Source: DATFRX01 sp035630615
GTDB taxonomy: Bacteria; Actinomycetota; Actinomycetes; Propionibacteriales; Nocardioidaceae
Reading direction: 5' to 3'
DNA length: 37,925 bases
Assembly (NCBI GenBank): GCA_035630615.1
Contig: DASQKI010000088.1
Coordinates: forward strand, 1 to 37,925
Position numbers and translations under genes: made by a program. Below are positions 8,340-15,727 of this stretch, piece by piece. Position 1 is the first letter of the stretch, and each line of letters begins with the position of its first letter. The notes beneath the pieces are model-generated. The model saw nothing but the letters and a program-made list of their open reading frames with translations, was not told the origin of the DNA and searched no databases.

Positions 8340-8729
8340 TCAGGCGATCTCGACGACGAGCTGTGGCTGGTGGCGAAGGGTGTTGGACACGTAGCAGAGC
8401 CGCTCGGCCTCGGGCACCAGCTCGGCCAGGACGTCATGCGGCGTCTCAGACGACACCGAGAGCGAGACCCGGTCGAATCGCAGGCCTCGGTAGACACCCA
8501 CCCCGGTGACGTCCAGCCCGCGAAGGTCGATGCCGCGCTTCTTGGCGACGAACGCGATCGCGAGCGTCATGCACGACGTAATCGAGGCGAGCAGAAGATC
8601 GGTCGGTTGCGGACCGGTGTCGGTTCCCCCCGCCGACTCGGGCTCGTCGACGACCAGCGTGAACCGCCCGACGCGGGTCACGGCACGCATGCCTCCGTCC
8701 CAGGTGGTGTGCACGGTGCGATCGCCCAT
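8340..8729 (-). CDS. OsmC-family thiol peroxidase-like protein, last gene of the comA operon
   Basis: The 129-residue cytoplasmic protein has both OsmC-family redox cysteines, Cys53 (SITSCMTLAIAF) and Cys112 (ERLCYVSNTL). OsmC/Ohr enzymes reduce organic peroxides with a dithiol, and some members act on other electrophiles. A GGAGGAG ribosome site precedes ATG 8729. It begins 15 bp after the DUF1116 stop in the same orientation, so it is most likely the seventh gene of the comA operon. A link to handling a reactive thiol or electrophilic intermediate is plausible but inferred. A second OsmC-type gene (ohr) lies at 26500. Confidence 0.85.
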   Translation of the reverse strand: MGDRTVHTTWDGGMRAVTRVGRFTLVVDEPESAGGTDTGPQPTDLLLASITSCMTLAIAFVAKKRGIDLRGLDVTGVGVYRGLRFDRVSLSVSSETPHDVLAELVPEAERLCYVSNTLRHQPQLVVEIA

Positions 8730-8744
8730 CGTTGGCTCCTCCGG

Positions 8745-10166
8745 TCACGCTGTGCGGGCGGCAAGTGAGTGCAGCGCCGCCTGAAAACACTCGATCGGCG
8801 CCGTCGCGACGCCGGCGCCGATCTGGCCAACGCCCGAGTGGGCGTGCAAGATGCCGGTCGTGACCTTGGGGGTACGGTTCAGCTCGACGACTCGTCGGAC
8901 GTCGACGCCGAGCGGCGTACCCCGATAGCTCCAGGTCGGAAGCTTGAACCGGGAACTCTCCCGCTCGCAGATCGACGCCATGTGCTCGGTCATCGTCGCG
9001 GCATCCGTCAGGCCGCCGGGCAGGAATCCGGCGACCGCGGGTGAGCCGGCGGCGGCCGCACCGCCGAGACCGACGAGCTCCAGGATCGCGCTGTCTCCGA
9101 TATCGGGAGCGCTCGTGTCGGGTCCGTAGCCCGGGTAATACATGGCGTCCTCGATCGGCGGCGACGCCGCGACGAAGACCTCGTCGGACCCGGCCAGCCG
9201 GACGCCGTAGGTGGTCCCGTTGCGGCACATCATCGTGACGATGCTCGAGCCGTCGACCTGCTCGGCCCACATCGCGGTCGCCTTCGCCGCCGCCATCGCC
9301 AGGTTGAGGAAGAAGAGGTGGTTTCCCCGGAGGTAGTCGGCGAAGGCGACCCGCCCGTCGTCGGGCAGCGCGGCGAGATCGGGGAGGAGATCGCGGATGA
9401 ACAGGCTGGTGGTGCCTTGGGTCCGCATATGGACGTCGTCGCCGATCTGGACGCCTTGAGCCGCCAGCGCGAAGAGGTCGATGGGTTCGGACAACTCGAC
9501 GATCCTGCGGAGCATCGGTCCCGCGACGTCACGGAGAAAGTCCAGCCGGGCGATCGCTCGTGGGGTCTCGGTGCCGAACCACGCGGTCTCGCCCGGACCC
9601 TGGTTGATAGGAGCGAACGCCCTCGATCCGCCGTCGCGATTGTCAACGACGAACACCGGGGCGGACGGAGCGATGGCGCTCGCCATCGGCAGCACCGTGT
9701 CGTGTCGGTACGCCGGCTCGAGCCGCACCGCGCCATCTGCGAGCAGCCGGTTTGCCTCCCTGACGTTTTTTGCCCAGCCCTCGGAGACGACGGCGGCGCG
9801 CATCGAGCGGCGCAGCGGATCGCAGACGTCGGTCCACTCGATCTCCGGTCCGCAGTGCAGCAGCATGCGATCGGTCATCCCTGGGACGACCTCAAGGGCG
9901 GCCTCGACGCCCACGAGCAGCGGAACGCTCTCGTCGAGTCGCCGGACCACCTCGGCATTGGCGGCGTCGACGACGGAGGACGCCTCGCCATACAGTCGCT
10001 CCAGGTCGTCGATCAGGCCGGTCCGACCGTCGGCGGGGATCCGCCAGTCGACCTGCTGGACCGGCGTCGCCTGATCTCGTACGGCGTCGGCGAACAACGA
10101 GAGGCCCACGTTGACGACGGCCACCTCGTCAGGCAGCGCGATCGTGCGGTCTCGCCCGTCGTTCAC
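8745..10166 (-). CDS. DUF1116 protein (AllG/YlbE-like carbamoyltransferase subunit)
   Basis: The 473-residue protein looks like DUF1116, the family of E. coli YlbE (AllG). There it works with FdrA (AllF) and AllH as oxamate carbamoyltransferase, which releases carbamoyl phosphate for carbamate kinase. Recognisable segments are DEVAVVNVGLSLFADAV near the start, GPGETAWFGTETPRAIARLDFL in the middle, and MMCRNGTTYGVRL. GTG 10166 is chosen because it overlaps the lyase stop (GTGA, 10163-10166). fdrA and carbamate kinase lie about 10 kb away in another operon of the same locus, and no AllH-like gene is visible. The substrate is unknown; oxamate need not be it. Confidence 0.75.
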   Translation of the reverse strand: MNDGRDRTIALPDEVAVVNVGLSLFADAVRDQATPVQQVDWRIPADGRTGLIDDLERLYGEASSVVDAANAEVVRRLDESVPLLVGVEAALEVVPGMTDRMLLHCGPEIEWTDVCDPLRRSMRAAVVSEGWAKNVREANRLLADGAVRLEPAYRHDTVLPMASAIAPSAPVFVVDNRDGGSRAFAPINQGPGETAWFGTETPRAIARLDFLRDVAGPMLRRIVELSEPIDLFALAAQGVQIGDDVHMRTQGTTSLFIRDLLPDLAALPDDGRVAFADYLRGNHLFFLNLAMAAAKATAMWAEQVDGSSIVTMMCRNGTTYGVRLAGSDEVFVAASPPIEDAMYYPGYGPDTSAPDIGDSAILELVGLGGAAAAGSPAVAGFLPGGLTDAATMTEHMASICERESSRFKLPTWSYRGTPLGVDVRRVVELNRTPKVTTGILHAHSGVGQIGAGVATAPIECFQAALHSLAARTA

Positions 10167-11668
10167 CCGTCCGCCCCCTGTTCGATCGCGCGGGCTTGCT
10201 CGAGCAGTTGTTGCCGACTGTCGTCGATCGACTCCTGTCGCTGCCGCCGGGCCAGACCCAGCTCCGCGGTCTTGGTCTCGCACTGCGCGATCATCGACTC
10301 GATCGCCCCGCGAGCCGCACCGCCGGTGGCCTGGCGGGTCGCGATGATCACCCGAGGGTCGAGCGCCTCGTCGAGCGAGGTCTCGGCCAGCCCCAACGGC
10401 TCTCCGGTCACCTCGACCGCGGCGTCATCGAGCATCGCGCCGGTGATCTGTCGCCCCGGAATGCCGCGCCGGCTGGCGTCGCGGACCGTTCGGCCCACCA
10501 CGTCGTAGGCACTGCGGTAGTCGACGCCACTCGTCTGGACGATGAACTCGCTGAGGTCGGTCGCCTGGGTGTAGCCGTCGGCGAGCGCGTCCGCCATGCG
10601 CTCGGCGTTGACCCGAAGCGTGCCGACGACGCCCGTCATCAGCCGGGTCACCCGGATGGCAAGGTCCAGGGCTCGCGGCACCTCGCCGTACGCGAAGATC
10701 AGGTTGTCGCTGCGCGCGGAGGGGCTCTTGGCGACGGCGAGGAACCCGGTGAGGCGTCCGATCAGCACGCCGGACGCCCCGCGGACGATCGACAACGAGT
10801 ACGGATTGCGCTTTTGCGGCATGAGGACGCTGGAGCGGGTGTAGGCATCCGCCAGGTCGACGAAGTCGAACTCCGTACTCGACCAGATCTCGAGGTCCTC
10901 GGCGAGCTTGCTCTGGGTCGACAGCAGGCTGGCCGCCGTGGCGAGCACGTGGATGAGGCCGTCGATCTGCCACATGGCGTCGCGAGTGTGCTCGATGACC
11001 TCGTCGAAGCCGAGCGCGGCGGCGACGTAGGACCGGTCGTCCAGCAGCCGGGTTCCGTTGACGCACCCGGCGCCTGCGGGGCTTCGATTGAGGTCGTCGA
11101 ACTCGGCAAGCAGCCGATGGGCGTCGCGGACCGCCGGGTAGACGAACGACAGGACGTAATGACCGAAGGTCGACGGCTGTGCCTGCTGCAGGTAGGTCTG
11201 ATCGGGCATCAGCGTGTCAACGTGCCGGCCGGCGAGTGCCGTCGTGTCGTCGGCGAACCTCTCAACCTCGCTGACCAACTCGAGCAACTGGTCGCGCAGG
11301 TAGATCCGCATCGCGATTCGGGCGGCCTCGCGTCGGGGCCGGCCGGCGTGCATCCAGCCGGCGACCTTGCCGAGCCGGTCGACGAAGAAGCGCTCCCGTG
11401 AGTTGTACGGCTCGCCGACCTCCGGGTCGTACGGGAAGTCCTCCGCGGGCATCCGATCGACCTCGAGCAGCAGCCGCAGGAGATCGCGAGCCGCGGCCTC
11501 CGGGACGATCCCGCGGCGACGCAGATCGAGGACGTGGGCGATGTCGGCCAGATTCAGCCCGCCATGGAGGAACGGCGCATCCGCGTTCTCCAGCGCGAAC
11601 CCACTGTCGATCAGCTCGCGCGCCGCCCCACCTTCTGGGGGACCGCTCCGTCGCGTGGACGTGGTCAT
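10163..11668 (-). CDS. aspartase/fumarase-superfamily lyase, argininosuccinate-lyase-like (XcbC/XcbE-type candidate)
   Basis: The 501-residue protein shares the superfamily signature SSVLMPQKRNP (residues 279-289) with Ser280 in the catalytic position. Two argininosuccinate-lyase features are altered: the T-H-L-Q motif reads QTYLQQAQP, so the catalytic His is Tyr159, and the HTGRSRND loop reads HAGRPRRE. It is therefore unlikely to be an arginine enzyme. In bacterial coenzyme M synthesis a diverged member of this superfamily removes phosphate from phosphosulfolactate to give sulfoacrylate, and this gene is a good candidate for that step or the related one. ATG 11668 has a GGGAG site and overlaps the upstream stop (ATGA). 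The superfamily is sure; the reaction is inferred. Confidence 0.8.
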   Translation of the reverse strand: MTTSTRRSGPPEGGAARELIDSGFALENADAPFLHGGLNLADIAHVLDLRRRGIVPEAAARDLLRLLLEVDRMPAEDFPYDPEVGEPYNSRERFFVDRLGKVAGWMHAGRPRREAARIAMRIYLRDQLLELVSEVERFADDTTALAGRHVDTLMPDQTYLQQAQPSTFGHYVLSFVYPAVRDAHRLLAEFDDLNRSPAGAGCVNGTRLLDDRSYVAAALGFDEVIEHTRDAMWQIDGLIHVLATAASLLSTQSKLAEDLEIWSSTEFDFVDLADAYTRSSVLMPQKRNPYSLSIVRGASGVLIGRLTGFLAVAKSPSARSDNLIFAYGEVPRALDLAIRVTRLMTGVVGTLRVNAERMADALADGYTQATDLSEFIVQTSGVDYRSAYDVVGRTVRDASRRGIPGRQITGAMLDDAAVEVTGEPLGLAETSLDEALDPRVIIATRQATGGAARGAIESMIAQCETKTAELGLARRQRQESIDDSRQQLLEQARAIEQGADG

Positions 11669-12630
11669 CGTGCTCCCTGCCTCAGTGCGGTGAGTGCCGC
11701 GGCGACTCCACCGGTGTGCCAGAAGACCGCGGGTGTCGATGCGCTGTCGGCGAGCAGCGTCCGGAACAAGGTCAAGGCCTTGGCGCCGTAATAGTCGTCG
11801 AGCAGCAGCCCTTCGTGAGTCAGCGCGAGTCGAGCGCTTCGGCGGTCGTCGTCGGAGGCGATGCCGAAGCCCTCGCCCCGGCAGTCCCGGAGGTCGACGT
11901 CGTCGGCCGTCGGCGGTTCGAGGTCGATCGACTTGGCACATTCGCGGGACGTACGCAGCATCTGGTCCGCGAGCGAGTCCGCCGGTCGGCTCACCGATGC
12001 GCCGACTACCCGCCAGGGCAGACCGAACCCGACCTGTCCGGCGACCAGCCCCGCCTGGGTGGCGCCGGATCCGGTCGCCACCACAACCGTGTGGATCGTC
12101 GTCCCCCGGTGCTCGCTCTGCTCAGCCAGCTCACGAGCGGCGTACGCGTAGCCGAGACTGCCGGTGGCGGTCGCTCCGCCTCTCGGGACCGGCATCGGCC
12201 GTCGACCCGCTGCTCGCAGATCGGCGGCATGGTCTTCGACGGCGGAGTCGAGGTCCTCCCGCCGGGCCACCTTGTCGTACAGCAGGCGAGCGCCGGCGGC
12301 CTTCGCCATCTCGAGATTGACCGAGGGCGTCGACGGCGCGGCGCCGGCAATCAACAGCTGACACTCCAGGCCGACCCGGGCGGCGGCGAGAGCGGCTGCC
12401 GCGCAGAAGTTGGACGAAGGGCTGCCCGCCGCCACCAGGACGTCGGCGTCGTCGGCCAGGGCCGCGCCCAGGAGGTATTCCAGCGCCCGCGCCTTGTTGC
12501 CGGCCACACCGAACCCGGTCAGATCGTCCCGCTTGACGTACAGCGGCCCGGCGCCGAGCGCCCTCTCGAGTCGGGGCATGCGTTCGAGTGCCGTCGGCAG
12601 CACGGCGAGTGGGACCCGAGGCGGCGTCAC
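11665..12630 (-). CDS. PLP-dependent D-cysteine desulfhydrase/ACC-deaminase-family enzyme (XcbD-like candidate)
   Basis: The 321-residue fold-type II PLP enzyme has the Schiff-base lysine in AGNKARALE (Lys46) and a phosphate-binding GSGATQAGL loop. The usual GGxQSNH segment reads AGSPSSNFCAAAA, so the aromatic/His stacking residue of true desulfhydrases is changed. This suggests altered chemistry. The family is one of those in the bacterial coenzyme M pathway, where a PLP enzyme acts after sulfoacrylate is formed. GTG 12630 overlaps the preceding stop (GTGA); GTG 12636 is possible. The stop overlaps the following lyase start. Confidence 0.8.
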   Translation of the reverse strand: MTPPRVPLAVLPTALERMPRLERALGAGPLYVKRDDLTGFGVAGNKARALEYLLGAALADDADVLVAAGSPSSNFCAAAALAAARVGLECQLLIAGAAPSTPSVNLEMAKAAGARLLYDKVARREDLDSAVEDHAADLRAAGRRPMPVPRGGATATGSLGYAYAARELAEQSEHRGTTIHTVVVATGSGATQAGLVAGQVGFGLPWRVVGASVSRPADSLADQMLRTSRECAKSIDLEPPTADDVDLRDCRGEGFGIASDDDRRSARLALTHEGLLLDDYYGAKALTLFRTLLADSASTPAVFWHTGGVAAALTALRQGAR

Positions 12631-13988
12631 GCCCACACCTTCGGTTCGGTCTCGCGGGCCAGCCGGGCTCGGGCGACGACCTTGTCAACCATCGCCCCGG
12701 CGTCGCCGACCTGCCAAGACACCCAGGCTCGCCCCTCGTCCTCGGTCACGATGCCCTCACTCACGAGCGAGTCCACCACGGTGTGGACGTCCCGGCTCCC
12801 TGGGGCGAGGGCGTCGTGCATCGCCGACTGCGCTGCGTGCTTGCCGAGCTTCGCGGACAGGCCGGCGAGGATCTGCTCCGACGCCAGTTGATCGCCGTGG
12901 CGCGAGAGGTTGGTCCGCATCACGTTGACGTCGACGCTCAGCCCGGACAGCAACTGCCGCCCCAGCTGTAGTGCCACGCCGGTCAATAGACAGATCTCGG
13001 GGAGCGCGATCCACTCGGCCTTCCAGGCCCGGCCGTCGCGTTCGTGGCCGGCGGGCAAGCCCTCGACCAGCACGGCAGCATTGGCTCGAGCCAACCGCGC
13101 CAATGTGTCGAGGTGCTCACTGCCCTCGGGGTTGCGCTTGTGCGGCATCGTGATGCTACCGACGGTCGCGGCGGTGGTCGGCTCGCGCAGCTCGCCGATC
13201 TCGGGCCGTTGGAGCTCGTAGACCTCGTTGCCGATCCGGGCCAGCGTGCCGCAGACCATCGCCAGCAGCCCGCCGAACTCCGCGACTCGATCTCGCGAGC
13301 TGAGCCAGGAGATGCCCGGATCGGCGAGCCCGAGCTCGGCGCAAAACTCCGCCCGCAGTCGCAGTCCGTGCGGTGCGAAGAAGCCCAGGGTTCCGACGGC
13401 TCCGCCGAGCTGGCCGACCGTCCAACGCCGCCGCCCGTCCGCAAGGCGCTCCAGATGCCGACGTACCTCGTCGGCCCACGACGCCACCTTGAATCCGAAC
13501 GTGATGGGCGAGCCTGGTTGGCCATGGGTCCGGCCCGCCATGACGGTGTTCCTGTGCTGCTCGGCCAGCGACAACAGGCTGTCCTCGATCGCGTGCAAGT
13601 CGCGCCACAGCACGGCCCCGACGTCACGCATGACGAGCGCGAACCAGGTGTCGGTGATGTCTTGAACAGTCGCGCCGACGTAGACGTACTCCCTCGCCTC
13701 CTCGGGCAGGATCCGCTGCAGTTCGCGTATCAGGCCCAGCATCGAGTGCGAGGTGTGCCGGGTCTCGCGGCCGATCCGCTCCAGGTCGAGCCGATCGGCC
13801 CGCGCCAGGTCGGCGATCTGTCCGGCGGCTCCGGCCGGGATCAGCTCCAGGCGCGCCTGGGCGGCGGCCAGGGCGGCCAGGATGTCGAGCCACCGTTGGA
13901 GTCTGGCCCGCTCCTCGAAGAGCTCCGCCAGCTCGGGCGTGCCCCACAGGTGGGCATATTGCTCGGCGTCGCTCAGGCGGGTGCCCAC
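12627..13988 (-). CDS. aspartase/fumarase-superfamily lyase, adenylosuccinate-lyase-like (XcbE/XcbC-type candidate)
   Basis: The 453-residue protein resembles PurB and carboxymuconate cycloisomerase. It keeps GATVQDITDT, the catalytic His155 in AGRTHGQP, and GSITMPHKRNP with Ser278 in the catalytic position; the neighbouring second Ser of the family is Ile279. The context argues against purine synthesis. With the argininosuccinate-lyase-like protein it makes the pair of superfamily lyases expected in bacterial coenzyme M synthesis. The start is uncertain between GTG 13988, preceded by GGGA, and GTG 14000; either overlaps the upstream gene's end. Confidence 0.8.
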   Translation of the reverse strand: MGTRLSDAEQYAHLWGTPELAELFEERARLQRWLDILAALAAAQARLELIPAGAAGQIADLARADRLDLERIGRETRHTSHSMLGLIRELQRILPEEAREYVYVGATVQDITDTWFALVMRDVGAVLWRDLHAIEDSLLSLAEQHRNTVMAGRTHGQPGSPITFGFKVASWADEVRRHLERLADGRRRWTVGQLGGAVGTLGFFAPHGLRLRAEFCAELGLADPGISWLSSRDRVAEFGGLLAMVCGTLARIGNEVYELQRPEIGELREPTTAATVGSITMPHKRNPEGSEHLDTLARLARANAAVLVEGLPAGHERDGRAWKAEWIALPEICLLTGVALQLGRQLLSGLSVDVNVMRTNLSRHGDQLASEQILAGLSAKLGKHAAQSAMHDALAPGSRDVHTVVDSLVSEGIVTEDEGRAWVSWQVGDAGAMVDKVVARARLARETEPKVWA

Positions 13989-14875
13989 GTCGGTTCCCAC
14001 TCGTCAGCCAACGCGGAGAGTGCCTCGGCGATCTGGGCCAAGGACGCTCCCCACGGAACCACGACCTGCTGGTCCTCGGTCTCGATGTGGGTCTCGAGCA
14101 GGCAGCACTTCGCGAGGATCGCGCCAGACCCGCCCTGGCGCTTGCGCGGACAGATGTCGACCTGCGGCGCTCGTTCGCCGTAGAACCATTCGTGGATCTG
14201 TTGGGAGCGTTCGCAGCCGATCAGGGTCCACGGCCTGCGAGCCGGCCGCTCGTCCAGATAGTCGACCCTGGCGCCCTCGATGGACACGTCGCCGCTCCGG
14301 CAAGGAAGCAAGAAGCTGGTGCCGGGGCCAAGGTGCGCCTGTTGGGTCAGATCCATCACGTCGGGCATGAGCTCGATCGGCGGCAGGTCTTCGGCCAGCG
14401 CGAGTACGCGGCGAGCCTGGTCGATGAGCTTCGCCGGATAGGGCGGTGTCGCTTCCCGTACGGTCACCCGGAGCGGACTCGGGTCGAGGATGAAGTTGAC
14501 GTGGCCGTAGCGACCTTGCACCACGACGGCGCGCTTGCCGGGCGCCTCAGACAGTGCGGTGTCGGCCAACGCGGTCGGGACGGCGGTGTCGACCTCCGGG
14601 TCATCGACGTACGCACACTCGGCGGGGCCGGCCAGCAGCCGGAGCTTCGAGATCGGGGAGAACAGCGGCTCGTCGGACTCCTTGTGTACCCCGACGATCG
14701 CGGTCTCGTCGCCGTTGCGGACGACGATGAAGCGAGTCCTCCGGTAGGCCTCGCGGCCGATGAAGTGCCGGGACAGTTCGGCCGCGTGCAGCGGGCCCTC
14801 GAAGGACGTCACGGCCACGCCGCGGTAGGCGCCAGGGACCAGGTTCGTAGGAACGGCCGCGGCTGGCTGCGTCAT
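13973..14875 (-). CDS. uncharacterised Cys-containing actinobacterial protein (possibly DUF7714), 300 aa
   Basis: The protein has no signal or membrane segment. The middle reads VVQGRYGHVNFILDPSPLRV and PPIELMPDVMDL. The C-terminal third is rich in Cys and His: SFLLPCRSGD, LIGCERSQQIHEWFYG, QVDICPRKR and LAKCCLLETH, a pattern that could bind a metal. From memory it resembles the actinobacterial family DUF7714, but I cannot confirm this. ATG 14875 overlaps the comA stop (ATGA). As the second gene of a tightly coupled operon of coenzyme-M-type enzymes, it may catalyse a step without an assigned enzyme here, such as decarboxylation, thiolation or reduction, or act as a sulfur carrier. This is inference. 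Confidence 0.75.
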   Translation of the reverse strand: MTQPAAAVPTNLVPGAYRGVAVTSFEGPLHAAELSRHFIGREAYRRTRFIVVRNGDETAIVGVHKESDEPLFSPISKLRLLAGPAECAYVDDPEVDTAVPTALADTALSEAPGKRAVVVQGRYGHVNFILDPSPLRVTVREATPPYPAKLIDQARRVLALAEDLPPIELMPDVMDLTQQAHLGPGTSFLLPCRSGDVSIEGARVDYLDERPARRPWTLIGCERSQQIHEWFYGERAPQVDICPRKRQGGSGAILAKCCLLETHIETEDQQVVVPWGASLAQIAEALSALADEWEPTWAPA

Positions 14876-15645
14876 GCCGGCTGCCACGTACGGCTGACGT
14901 CGCAGGTGTCCGCTCGCAGTCCCAGCCGCAAGGTCTCGAGCGCGAGGACCTGATCACAGGCGATGTTGGCGAGGTTGACCTCCGGCCCGAACAGCCGGAT
15001 CAGCCAGGCCTGCTGGTCCTTGCGCGGCGCCTCGAAGAAGACCTTGTCGACGCCGCCGGCGGCAGTCGCGGCGAGAACAATGTCTTCGCGGATCGAGCCG
15101 TCGCTGCGATAGATCCCGACCGTGCCGCTCTCGCGGCCTTCGGTGATGACCCACTGGGCGCCCGCGTCGAGGTCGCCGGCGATCTCGCTCGCCCACTGCT
15201 CGGGCGGCGCGACCTCGTCGGGATTCTTGCTACCGACCTCCGCCATCACGTCGAACGACTCAGCGGCCCGACGGATGAGTTTGTGCTTTTCCGACACGCT
15301 CATCGGTGCGACACCGCGCGAGACCTCGACCCGGTCGAACCCGACTTCGCGTGCCCAGTCGAGACAGGCCTCCGCCTTGCCCTGCGCCGACGCGATCTCG
15401 AGCAGAGTGCCACCCAGGCAGGTGTGGACGTTGGCGGATCGCAGCAGGCTGAGCTTGTCGGCCAGGGTCGGGTCGATGTAGGCGGTGCCCCATCCGAACT
15501 TCCAAACGTCCACGTGTGCTGCTGCCGTGGCGAGGATCGACTGCGTCGACTCGACGGTCTCGCCCTTGTCCAGGACATGGGTCAGACCGGTCGTTCTGGG
15601 CTTGGTGCTGCGTTCCGGCAGGCTGAGGAACGATGGGAGAGCCAC
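14872..15645 (-). CDS. comA: phosphosulfolactate synthase (ComA/XcbB family)
   Basis: The 257-residue TIM-barrel protein matches archaeal ComA throughout: KPRTTGLTHVLDKG, VDVWKFGWGTAYIDP, CLGGTLLEIA, MAEVGSKNPD, WVITEGRESGTVGIY, VDKVFFEAPRKDQQ and VNLANIACDQVLALETLRLGL. The family adds sulfite to phosphoenolpyruvate to give (2R)-phospho-3-sulfolactate, the first committed step of coenzyme M synthesis. The chosen start is GTG 15645: a TAGTAT -10 box lies exactly seven bases upstream, giving a leaderless message, and the protein length then equals the family norm. It leads a seven-gene operon of overlapping genes and is divergent from the AIR-synthase-like gene. Confidence 0.92.
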   Translation of the reverse strand: MALPSFLSLPERSTKPRTTGLTHVLDKGETVESTQSILATAAAHVDVWKFGWGTAYIDPTLADKLSLLRSANVHTCLGGTLLEIASAQGKAEACLDWAREVGFDRVEVSRGVAPMSVSEKHKLIRRAAESFDVMAEVGSKNPDEVAPPEQWASEIAGDLDAGAQWVITEGRESGTVGIYRSDGSIREDIVLAATAAGGVDKVFFEAPRKDQQAWLIRLFGPEVNLANIACDQVLALETLRLGLRADTCDVSRTWQPA

Positions 15646-15727
15646 GTTGCCTATACTACATTTGTTGTTCACTTTCCGACAGGGAGCGGGCTCGTACAGG
15701 CAGCCGTCCGGAGGGAGGAGATCGGTG
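15646..15727. promoter_or_regulatory. divergent promoter region of comA (leaderless) and the AIR-synthase-like gene
   Basis: On the minus strand a TAGTAT -10 box (15658-15653) stands seven bases before GTG 15645, so comA is probably translated from a leaderless transcript. I see no good -35 box. On the plus strand a strong ribosome site GGAGGGAGGAG (15710-15720) precedes ATG 15728. The stretch around 15652-15675 is AT-rich compared with its surroundings. Confidence 0.55.

Noticed and set aside
10163..13988. The two lyases as arginine (argH) or purine (purB) enzymes
   Set aside because: Catalytic motifs are altered in the first, and both are embedded in a comA operon with no arginine or purine genes nearby.
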